Assembly (NCBI GenBank): GCA_021163265.1
Contig: JAGGXC010000001.1
Coordinates: 1-37,769, forward strand
Reading direction: 5' to 3'
DNA length: 37,769 nt
Source of the DNA: a bacterium
GTDB taxonomy: Bacteria > Patescibacteriota > Minisyncoccia > Minisyncoccales > JAGGXC01
The stretch's first letter is position 1; every line of letters starts with the position of its first letter. Made by a program: the position numbers and the translations under genes. Below the pieces are notes generated by a model. The model saw only the letters and a program-made list of their open reading frames with translations. It did no database searches and was not told where the DNA came from. Positions 8,859 to 16,515 of this stretch are shown in pieces.

Positions 8859-9254
8859 ATGGTAAAAATCATGGTTGTAGATGATAGCCGAGAGGTGTTG
8901 TTTTCTGTTGCAAGTAGCCTTAGGAAGCTAGATGAAAGTTATGAGGTTATAACAGCTGAGAATGGAAAGAAATGTTTAGAACTCCTGGAAGAAGAGACAC
9001 CAGATGCCATACTATTAGATATAATGATGCCCGGTATGAGCGGATGGGTAGTCTATGATAAAATACGTAGTAATCCAAAATGGGAGAGGATACCTATACT
9101 ATTCTTAACCGCTCGTACCGATAAACTTGCAGAGGAGGCTGGAAAATTCTTAGGTGAAGATTACATCGAGAAACCATTTGATCCAATTGACCTAAAAAAG
9201 AGAATTGAAAAAGCTATAGAAAAAAAGAGGAAAACAGGGGTGAGACAATATTAA
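8859..9254 (+). CDS. Single-domain response regulator (REC)
   Basis: MVKIMVVDDSREVL...PDAILLDIMMPGMSGW...PILFLTARTD...EDYIEKPFD; ATG 8859 with upstream GAGGGGATAG preferred over 8826. Confidence 0.93.
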   Translation: MVKIMVVDDSREVLFSVASSLRKLDESYEVITAENGKKCLELLEEETPDAILLDIMMPGMSGWVVYDKIRSNPKWERIPILFLTARTDKLAEEAGKFLGEDYIEKPFDPIDLKKRIEKAIEKKRKTGVRQY

Positions 9255-9642
9255 AAAGATTTTAATTGTTGATGACGAACCAATAATTATCGCTTCGATT
9301 AAGATAGCTTTAGAGGAAATAGGAGAAGATTATGAGATAATAGGTGCTAATAGTGGAGAGGAATGTTTCAAGCTGCTAGAGAAAGGAGAGAAACCAGATC
9401 TTATTTTATTGGACATCATGATGCCCGGTATGGATGGTTGGAAGGTACATGATAAACTTAAAGCTAAAGAATCACCTTATAATGATATACCCATTATTTT
9501 CTTAACAGCAGCGAATAACGAGGATTATCGAGAAGTAGGTACTTGGTTTGGAGAAGATTATATAGAGAAACCATTTGATATAATGGACCTCAAAAAGAGT
9601 ATAGATAGAGTGCTTGAGAGAAAGAATGAGAAGAAAAAATAG
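9250..9642 (+). CDS. Single-domain response regulator (REC), apparently ATT-initiated
   Basis: Complete REC domain only if read from ATT at 9250: IKKILIVDDEPIIIASIKIALEEIGEDYEIIGANSGEECFKLLEKGEKPDLILLDIMMPGMDGWKV...; in-frame TGA at 9241; SD-like AGGGGTGA at 9235-9242; ORF track truncates it to 9409. Confidence 0.85.
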   Translation: MKKILIVDDEPIIIASIKIALEEIGEDYEIIGANSGEECFKLLEKGEKPDLILLDIMMPGMDGWKVHDKLKAKESPYNDIPIIFLTAANNEDYREVGTWFGEDYIEKPFDIMDLKKSIDRVLERKNEKKK

Positions 9643-9800
9643 AAAATAAAATAGTTTAATAAAAGGGGATTTTCCTCAAACCATTTAAACTCTTTGGATT
9701 TCGATATATTAAATTTTAAAGGAAAGATATTATAAAGTTGGGAATTGATTAAGCTTAAATACTATTTATCCGAGATGAAAAAGGATTTCTAAGTTTAAGG

Positions 9801-11018
9801 ATGTGTGATTATCAGATGATAAAAGAAAAACATCCATTAAGAGGGGCTAAAGGTGGATGTACAGGTTTTATGGCTTCTAAGAATGATAAGGTTTTAGTTG
9901 CCAGCAATATCGATGCTTCTGTTGTTGACCCTAAACTTGAGGTTTATAAACCAGATGAATCAAAAGGAACCTATGGAAGAATACTTTTTCGATACTGGTA
10001 TGATTGCGTAGATTGTAGGTCAACAGGTGTAAATGAAAAAGGATTATGGTTTGATCGATATGATCATCAATTTTGGCCTCAGCTAAAAACTATTTTTAAG
10101 AAACCATATAAAAAACCAATGCAGTTAGAAGCATACTGCCTGAGCATATGTTCCACAGTTGAAGAAGTAAAAGAGGAGATGGAGAAATATAATCTTTTTC
10201 AGATGTCAAGGTATAATGCTTTCTTTGTTGATAAAACAGGGGATTGGGTGATCATAGAAGGTGATAACCTCTATCAAAAAGATGAATATAACAAGTATGG
10301 AATCAAGTATGCAGTAAGTACAAATTTTATACCATCTAAACCCAATCTTCCTTTTTCTAGATTAACCGGATGGGAACAAGGTAAATGGCGATATAGACTA
10401 GCAAGATATATGCTTCAAAATATGGATGAATCTCAATTCAATAGAGAATATTTTAGAAGCATATGTGAGGCAACCCATACTGATGTCACCAATTATTCCA
10501 ATGTTTGCGATCTCAAAAATGGAATAATCTATCTTTATCATTTCAAAGACTATGAAAAAGAAAGAGAAATAAAAATAAGAGAATATATCAAGAAAATCCC
10601 AGAGATTCAAGACCCAGAAAGCCCAATGATAATTAAGATACCATCACTATTTGAACCCAAAAATAATAAACCACCTGAGAAACCGGTTTTATATGGACCC
10701 ACTAAAGGAAAAATTGGACAGAGTTATGAATATTTCGCAGTTTCCAAAGATCCAGAGAAACATCAGATCTATTTTCTTTTTGATTGGGGTGATGGAACAA
10801 CAAGTAAAATCTGTAAAAAATGGATTGAACCTCTAAACAATATCACCTGTCAATTAAAACATAGATGGATAAAAAGCGGTGACTATAAAGTAAAAGTAAA
10901 AACACGAGATATCTATGGAAAAGAAAGCCCATGGTCAGATCCACTATATGTTGATATTCAAAAGAAGAAACATCCTCGTATCCTACCTCCAGAGTTAATA
11001 AAAAAAGGATTAAGATAA
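9801..11018 (+). CDS. Ntn-hydrolase (C45 / choloylglycine-hydrolase-like) fused to PKD-like domain
   Basis: GGCTGFMASKNDKVLVASNIDA (candidate nucleophile Cys); WVIIEGDNLYQ; C-terminal KPVLYGPTKGKIGQSYEYFAVSKDPEKHQIYFLFDWGDGTTS...KSGDYKVKVKTRDIYGKESPWSDPL. Confidence 0.7.
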   Translation: MCDYQMIKEKHPLRGAKGGCTGFMASKNDKVLVASNIDASVVDPKLEVYKPDESKGTYGRILFRYWYDCVDCRSTGVNEKGLWFDRYDHQFWPQLKTIFKKPYKKPMQLEAYCLSICSTVEEVKEEMEKYNLFQMSRYNAFFVDKTGDWVIIEGDNLYQKDEYNKYGIKYAVSTNFIPSKPNLPFSRLTGWEQGKWRYRLARYMLQNMDESQFNREYFRSICEATHTDVTNYSNVCDLKNGIIYLYHFKDYEKEREIKIREYIKKIPEIQDPESPMIIKIPSLFEPKNNKPPEKPVLYGPTKGKIGQSYEYFAVSKDPEKHQIYFLFDWGDGTTSKICKKWIEPLNNITCQLKHRWIKSGDYKVKVKTRDIYGKESPWSDPLYVDIQKKKHPRILPPELIKKGLR

Positions 11019-11026
11019 AAATAGGG

Positions 11027-12394
11027 TTATTTCTTCTTAGACCTATGATTGTATAGATAATCATAGATTAAAAACACAGTTAATCCTGTGACCCCTGCTG
11101 TTATCAGAATCTGGATATATATCAGAAACTCCTTAAAACCCTCAAGTATAGTTTTATTTATCTTGAGAAGTATATCCGGTAGCATACTAGATATATTTGT
11201 TGAGAAATTGATGGAGATATTTTCATAACCTACATTACCTGGTATGTAGATGGAAACAACACTTTTTTCTTTATTGGCGATATGGCGATAGATACAATCA
11301 TCTAATAATGTATTGTCTATTTTTAGGGTCATATTAAATCTTTTTTCTTTCCACCAATCTCCGAATAGTCTATGTTTTTCCTCATAAGGCTCGAGAAATA
11401 TTTTGATGATGCTTAAATTATCAAGATCTATTTGTAGTTCCTGTGGGAAATATTTTTTATAGAAAAAATTAAGCCTCGTGCTTTTATTTAAACTGAGATT
11501 ACAATTAAAAACAGTGATATCGCTACTAACCTCGCTGTTATATAACTTGTCAAGTAGATAGATTGCCCAAATAATACACCTATGATCAAAGAAAGGATTT
11601 TCAATACGGGATTCTAAGAATATTTCTCTAGCATGTTTTATTACGTTAAGAGTTATCTTAGTGTTAAATATGTTTTTCTCCAAAAATCTTTCATTCAAAT
11701 CTGCTGACTCAAGAGCATCATTTAGTCTATCTATGATATCTAATGATATATCTTCTCTCCATATACCTGGATATAATATCTTTATAGTTGTATTTAAAAT
11801 CTCAAATGTAAATGAGATGTTAACTAAAATCTCTCCTTCTTTGTTCTTCAATTGATCACGCCAGATGAAAGGTATTTCACAGTTATATAATCGAAAATAT
11901 ATACGTGGAGTAATCGAAGTACCAGGTTTTAACTCAAATACTCTCTCTACTTTTCTTTCAGGTTCACCAGATATGGATTCTGAAAAAACCTTATCTTTTT
12001 CTTCCCATGGAGGAATAAAAGAGACATCACCTATTCGTCGTTTACCATCTGATTTACTTTTGTAATAAATTTCTCCATCTACAAATCTATCCGTAGGGAT
12101 GATTAATCTTGTTGTGTTGTTTAGAAAACCAATGAACTGTTTCCTTGGATAGCTAATATTAATTTTTGCACTAATAACCGTATATGCCTCATCAGAGTTT
12201 TCATAATCTACATTCCAGTCAGAGATTTCACCAATAACAGGTTCAGGTAGTATCTGCCTGAGATTTTCTACTAAAATAAATGAAATCAAAAGAACTATAA
12301 TTAAAATTATTACCGCCGTTCTCCCCCTTATCTTCACAAAAGATAAATTGATACTATTTATATAAATTTGTTGTATTATATTCTGTGTATTCAA
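11027..12394 (-). CDS. Two-TM membrane protein with large extracytoplasmic domain, unknown function
   Basis: N-terminal TM RTAVIILIIVLLISFILV and C-terminal TM IYIQILITAGVTGLTVFLIYDYLY flank ~380 polar residues. Confidence 0.6.
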   Translation of the reverse strand: MNTQNIIQQIYINSINLSFVKIRGRTAVIILIIVLLISFILVENLRQILPEPVIGEISDWNVDYENSDEAYTVISAKINISYPRKQFIGFLNNTTRLIIPTDRFVDGEIYYKSKSDGKRRIGDVSFIPPWEEKDKVFSESISGEPERKVERVFELKPGTSITPRIYFRLYNCEIPFIWRDQLKNKEGEILVNISFTFEILNTTIKILYPGIWREDISLDIIDRLNDALESADLNERFLEKNIFNTKITLNVIKHAREIFLESRIENPFFDHRCIIWAIYLLDKLYNSEVSSDITVFNCNLSLNKSTRLNFFYKKYFPQELQIDLDNLSIIKIFLEPYEEKHRLFGDWWKEKRFNMTLKIDNTLLDDCIYRHIANKEKSVVSIYIPGNVGYENISINFSTNISSMLPDILLKINKTILEGFKEFLIYIQILITAGVTGLTVFLIYDYLYNHRSKKK

Positions 12395-12467
12395 ATTTGA
12401 ATTACTCCAAGGTCGAATGAATCTAAGGGGGATAAAAAGTAATGAGGAATAATTCTTATAGATTGGG

Positions 12468-12496
12468 TTGACAAAGATTTCTATCTTAGTTAATAT
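12468..12496 (+). promoter_or_regulatory. Predicted sigma70-type promoter for the XRE/ImmA-like pair
   Basis: TTGACA (12468-12473), 17-nt spacer, TAATAT (12491-12496); ATG at 12511 implies a very short leader. Confidence 0.6.
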
Positions 12497-12510
12497 CAGT
12501 TATAGATGAT

Positions 12511-12858
12511 ATGAAATTTGGAGAGAAACTAAGAAAAATTAGAGAAGAGAAAGGCATTACACAGCAAGAGTTAGCTGAAAAACTTGGATATGTAACCAAT
12601 AGCTATATTGCCGAGGTAGAGAAAGGAAAGTTTATCCCCTCAGAGAAGAAACTAAGGATGATAGCCAAAGCCCTAGGTGTTCCCTTTAGAGAACTTGATA
12701 GCCTTTTATTAGAAACAAAGATCGAAGAACTTGGAGTAAAGGAAACTGAGCTCATTAGCTTATTCAAGGATATCCCAAAACTACCCAAGGAGGATAAACA
12801 AGCTATCATCAAAGCCTATCTCTCCATCAAAAAAAGAAAGAAAAAACAGAAAACATGA
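12511..12858 (+). CDS. XRE-family HTH regulator (ImmR-like)
   Basis: MKFGEKLRKIREEKGITQQELAEKLGYVTNSYIAEVEKGKFIPSEKKLRMIAKALGVPF; overlaps next ORF. Confidence 0.9.
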   Translation: MKFGEKLRKIREEKGITQQELAEKLGYVTNSYIAEVEKGKFIPSEKKLRMIAKALGVPFRELDSLLLETKIEELGVKETELISLFKDIPKLPKEDKQAIIKAYLSIKKRKKKQKT

Positions 12859-13334
12859 GATGGATAATTGAAAAAGCCAATGAAATACGCAAAAAATATG
12901 GTTTAGATGACCTATATTTTGTTGCTGAGAAACTAGGAGCAAGAGTTGTCGAGCATCCCCTGGGTAGAATAATCAAGGAAGCCTATTTCAAAGACCTAAG
13001 AGTTATTGTCATTGACCCAAGTCTGCATCCATATAAAAAACGTCACCTCATCGCTCATGGTCTGGCTCATCATCTGTTCCACAGAAACAGGAAGGTAAAT
13101 TATTTTCTTGACCAAGGTAGGTGTTTCCTTAAAAACCTAGATGTTATACAACAAGAAAGAGAAGCAGAGGTTTTCGCAGCATACCTTCTCATACCAGAGG
13201 ACAAACTAAATATTCTTCTAAAAGAGGAATGGATAAAAGAATCCCTAGATCCAATACCTGAGCTGGCTGAAGAATTCCAAGTATCAGAACATTTCATGAA
13301 AAAGAGACTAGGATTTGAAAAAATGTTGAGATAA
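12855..13334 (+). CDS. ImmA/IrrE-like protein with altered active-site motif
   Basis: RVIVIDPSLHPYKKRHLIAHGLAHHLFHRN...REAEVFAAYLLIPEDKL: ImmA/IrrE arrangement with HGLAH in place of HExxH. Confidence 0.8.
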   Translation: MRWIIEKANEIRKKYGLDDLYFVAEKLGARVVEHPLGRIIKEAYFKDLRVIVIDPSLHPYKKRHLIAHGLAHHLFHRNRKVNYFLDQGRCFLKNLDVIQQEREAEVFAAYLLIPEDKLNILLKEEWIKESLDPIPELAEEFQVSEHFMKKRLGFEKMLR

Positions 13335-13387
13335 AGGATTTAAACCATGAATTCATAATTATCATACCTTTATTGGAGAGAAGATAC

Positions 13388-13993
13388 ATGAACAAAAACC
13401 TTAGGGAGTTTGTAGATAAGGAACACAGAGTGATGAGTGATTTTTATGACATATGTGAGAGATACAATGAGAGAAACAAGGCTTTAATAAAAAGAGAGCT
13501 GAGACAGTTGATTGAAGAGGATCCTGATTTTTTGGATCCCTATCTTTTTCTTTATCAGATACTGGAAGATGAAGGTAATCTCAAGGAGGCAGAAAAGATT
13601 TTAAACGAAGCATATAGGAGAGCAATAGCTTTGATAACAGACAAAGATGGAAGTTGGCCTGATATTTTGAAATGGGGTTGGCTGGAAAACAGGCATATTA
13701 TTAGAACTATTCTAAACAAAGCCTTGTCTCTCTGGAGAAATAATAAGATAGAAGAATCATTAGACTTATTTAGAAAACTTCTAAAAACAAACCCCAATGA
13801 TAATATTGGAGCAAGATTCTATATCCTGGCAATCAGGATGGGTATGAGCTTAGATGATTTTGAGGATCGTTTCAACAAAGGTGGCTACTATGATTCAGAG
13901 ATGATTGATTGGTTTGATAGAAACTACAAAGATTTCCTAGATGAGTTTAGCTGGTGGGAGAAAGCCATCGAGGAGGAAGAGTATATCTCATAA
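13388..13993 (+). CDS. TPR-like hypothetical protein
   Basis: LEDEGNLKEAEKILNEAYRRAI...LWRNNKIEESLDLFRKLLKTNPNDNIGARFY; ATG 13388 or 13373. Confidence 0.6.
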   Translation: MNKNLREFVDKEHRVMSDFYDICERYNERNKALIKRELRQLIEEDPDFLDPYLFLYQILEDEGNLKEAEKILNEAYRRAIALITDKDGSWPDILKWGWLENRHIIRTILNKALSLWRNNKIEESLDLFRKLLKTNPNDNIGARFYILAIRMGMSLDDFEDRFNKGGYYDSEMIDWFDRNYKDFLDEFSWWEKAIEEEEYIS

Positions 13994-14082
13994 GAGACAC
14001 CTCCTTGTTTTTTCTCCAACCAAGTTATATAATACCAAGATCACCAGCTAAAATCACTGACCAAATAATTTTTTAGAATTCC

Positions 14083-15603
14083 ATGAAAAACGCACTAGCT
14101 TATGCTAGAGTATCAACCAAAGAGCAGGCAGAGAAAGGACTCTCTATTCCTGCTCAACTAAAAGCAATAAGAGAGTATGCAAAATCTCATGATTTTTGTA
14201 TTCTTCAAGAATACACCGATCTTGGAGAATCAGCCAAAACCGCTAATAGACCCGGATTCAAAAAGATGATCAAAAGGTGTCAGAAAGATAAAACAATTGA
14301 TGCTGTTATCGTTCACAAAATAGACCGATTTTCTAGAAACAACATTGATTTCTTTGCCTACAAAGCTATCTTAAAAAAAGAAGGTATCAGACTCATATCG
14401 GCTTCAGAAAACATCGAAGAAACACCTTCTGGTGAGTTCATAGAAAATGTTTTAGTAGCAATGGCACAGTTTTACTCCTCCAACCTTGCTGAGGAAGTAC
14501 TTAAAGGTATGAAAGAAAAGTTTAGAAAAGGAGAATGGCCATATAAAGCACCTATTGGATATAAAAATATAAGAGATGAGAAGGGACATGCCTATATAGT
14601 TGAGGACAAAAAGACCTCCTATCTGATAAGGCAGATGTTTAAACTCTACGCCACCGGGCAATATTCCTTTGCTTCCTTGTCCGAAGAGATGGCAGAAAGA
14701 GGACTAAAAACAAAGTATGGTAAACACCTTTCACCTGAGAGAATAAAAAGCACCCTTACCAACCCCTTCTACATAGGTATACTAAGACTCTGGAACGAGA
14801 AAAGAAAAGGGAAACATAAACCATTAGTTGATGAAACACTTTTTAGACAAGTTCAAAATGTGATGAAAGAAAGAAAAATTACCCAAGATAGATGGCAAAA
14901 AAGAGATTTCCTTCTTAGAGGATTGCTTTACTGCCAAAATTGCAAAAGAAGATTAACCGCAGAGGTACATGAGAGAGGAAGCTACTACAGATGTCCATAC
15001 AATGTCAACAACCCAATATGTAAAGAACCATATATCCCCACAAAACACCTTGAATCTCAAATTGAAAAACTATATAATCTAATGGAACCCACACCAAGGC
15101 TTCTTAAAATCCTTAAAGCAGAGATTGAGGAGGTTCAAAACAATTTCAAGGCGAAATCTTCAAACGAGATACAGAATCTCAAAAGAAGAATCAGGGAAAA
15201 TGAAGCAAAGATGGACACCCTTGTTGATAACCTTGCTACCAAGACAATTACCCCAGAGATTTACAAGAAATACAGCCAAAGATATGAAAAAGAAATCAAA
15301 GAAGCAAGAGATAGACTAGCAGTATTAGAGAAAGATTATAGCAGAAACTTTGATTTCATCGATAAATGCATGATACTAGCATCAACCCTATCTAAGCTAC
15401 ACAAAATATTCAGCTTCCAGCAGAAAAAGAAACTTGCTAAAGCTCTCTTTAGAAGAATCTGGGTGAAAAACAAAGAAATCAAAAGGATAGAGCTTAACCC
15501 ACCATTTGATTTCCTACTTAGAAATCAGACCAGAAAAATTCATAAAGTTTTTCCGAATCTTGTATTCGAACATTATCCCATTAAGTCCACCCAGCCGCGG
15601 TAG
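14083..15603 (+). CDS. Large serine recombinase/integrase (Resolvase + Recombinase + zinc-ribbon + coiled coil)
   Basis: ALAYARVSTKEQAEKGLSIPAQLKAIREYA...DAVIVHKIDRFSRN...PIGYKN...LLRGLLYCQNCKRRLTAEVHERGSYYRCPYN. Confidence 0.95.
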   Translation: MKNALAYARVSTKEQAEKGLSIPAQLKAIREYAKSHDFCILQEYTDLGESAKTANRPGFKKMIKRCQKDKTIDAVIVHKIDRFSRNNIDFFAYKAILKKEGIRLISASENIEETPSGEFIENVLVAMAQFYSSNLAEEVLKGMKEKFRKGEWPYKAPIGYKNIRDEKGHAYIVEDKKTSYLIRQMFKLYATGQYSFASLSEEMAERGLKTKYGKHLSPERIKSTLTNPFYIGILRLWNEKRKGKHKPLVDETLFRQVQNVMKERKITQDRWQKRDFLLRGLLYCQNCKRRLTAEVHERGSYYRCPYNVNNPICKEPYIPTKHLESQIEKLYNLMEPTPRLLKILKAEIEEVQNNFKAKSSNEIQNLKRRIRENEAKMDTLVDNLATKTITPEIYKKYSQRYEKEIKEARDRLAVLEKDYSRNFDFIDKCMILASTLSKLHKIFSFQQKKKLAKALFRRIWVKNKEIKRIELNPPFDFLLRNQTRKIHKVFPNLVFEHYPIKSTQPR

Positions 15604-15666
15604 CTCAGGCAGTAGAGCGCAGCTCTGAAAAAGCTGAGGTCACCAGTGCAAGTCTGGTCCGCGGCA
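15594..15666 (+). tRNA. tRNA-Phe(GAA)
   Basis: GCCGCGG-TA-GCTC-AGGCAGTA-GAGC-G-CAGCT-CTGAAAA-AGCTG-AGGTC-ACCAG-TGCAAGT-CTGGT-CCGCGGC-A; full cloverleaf with unusual D/T loops. Confidence 0.85.
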
Positions 15667-15673
15667 CAAATAA

Positions 15674-15748
15674 GCGGGAGTAGTTCAGTGGTAGAACGTC
15701 TCGTTGCCAACGAGAAGATCGCGGGTTCGAATCCCGTCTCCCGCTCCA
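15674..15748 (+). tRNA. tRNA-Gly(GCC)
   Basis: GCGGGAG...TCTCG-TTGCCAA-CGAGA...GCGGG-TTCGAAT-CCCGT-CTCCCGC-T-CCA. Confidence 0.95.
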
Positions 15749-15768
15749 CAAAAATTTTTGAGAAAATC

Positions 15769-15802
15769 GCTCAAAAAATCTATTTATTTGAGCATTTTTT
15801 TT
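15769..15802 (+). terminator. Intrinsic terminator after tRNA-Phe/Gly
   Basis: GCTCAAA...TTTGAGC followed by ATTTTTTTT; an alternative hairpin TTTTTGAG(15755)/CTCAAAAA(15770) shares its 5' arm. Confidence 0.55.
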
Positions 15803-15818
15803 ATCTCCTAAAAAGATC

Positions 15819-15847
15819 TTGACAAGCATATTAGGATAGGTTAATTT
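15819..15847 (+). promoter_or_regulatory. Predicted sigma70-type promoter of the 3D-domain gene
   Basis: TTGACA (15819-15824), 17-nt spacer, TAATTT (15842-15847); ATG at 15854 lies about where the TSS is expected. Confidence 0.5.
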
Positions 15848-15853
15848 AGTGGA

Positions 15854-16354
15854 ATGTTTAGATTATCAAGAAAATCAATATGTGTTTTTTTGATTGGCGC
15901 TATTGCTTTGGCTTCGGTTTATTTTTTTCTTGATATTAAGAAAACAGAAGCAGATTTTGAGGATGAAACTGTTCAGGAATTTCCTCCAAGACAAGTAGGA
16001 GATAGTCTTGTTTTTCTTCAGGGTAATACTTTGGTGTCAATCAAAAATAAAGTCATAGCCAAAAGAATGTTTGTGGTAGTTACAGCTTATTCTTCTTCTC
16101 CCGACGAAACAGATGGTACTCCTTTCGTTACTGCAAGCGGAAAATATGTAAGAGATGGAGTAGTGGCTAATAATCTCTTACCTTTTGGAACTGAAATAAA
16201 AATACCTGAGCTTTTTGGTGATAAAATTTTTGTAGTTGAAGATAGAATGCATTACAAAAAAGGGTATTATCATATAGATATCTGGTTTCCTTCAAAACAA
16301 GAAGCTCAGAAATTTGGAGCAAAAAGAACTTACATAGAGATTTTAGAAGGATAG
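15854..16354 (+). CDS. Membrane-anchored 3D-domain (double-psi beta-barrel) protein
   Basis: N-terminal TM; VVTAYSSSPDETDGTPFVTASGKYVRDGVVANNLLPFGTEIKIPELFGDKIFVVEDRMH. Confidence 0.8.
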   Translation: MFRLSRKSICVFLIGAIALASVYFFLDIKKTEADFEDETVQEFPPRQVGDSLVFLQGNTLVSIKNKVIAKRMFVVVTAYSSSPDETDGTPFVTASGKYVRDGVVANNLLPFGTEIKIPELFGDKIFVVEDRMHYKKGYYHIDIWFPSKQEAQKFGAKRTYIEILEG

Positions 16355-16375
16355 ATTTTTACCATTCACCTACAC

Positions 16376-16406
16376 ACAAAAAATCCGCAGTCTGCGGATT
16401 TTTTGT
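16376..16406. terminator. Bidirectional intrinsic terminator
   Basis: ACAAAAAATCCGCA-GTC-TGCGGATTTTTTGT, perfect 14-bp stem. Confidence 0.85.
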
Positions 16407-16416
16407 GATTTTTGTG

Positions 16417-16502
16417 TGCCGGGGGTGGGACTCGAACCCACACGGGGATAAATCCCCAGCAGATTTTAAGTCTGCGCTGTCTACCAATTCCAGCACCCCG
16501 GC
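16417..16502 (-). tRNA. tRNA-Leu(TAA)
   Basis: Reverse complement GCCGGGGTGCTGGAATTGGTAGACAGCGCAGACTTAAAATCTGC...GTGGGTTCGAGTCCCACCCCCGGCA. Confidence 0.93.
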
Positions 16503-16515
16503 TTTTTATTTTTTG

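Noticed and set aside
11043-11066. Inverted repeat CTATGATT-gtatagat-AATCATAG
   Set aside because: Lies inside the C-terminal coding sequence of the membrane protein and lacks terminator features; may contribute weakly at the convergent junction but is not supported.
15605-15829. ORF 15605-15829 (-)
   Set aside because: Covers tRNA-Phe/Gly and the downstream terminator; 'SGRRDSNPRSSRWQRDVLPLNYSR' is a tRNA artefact.
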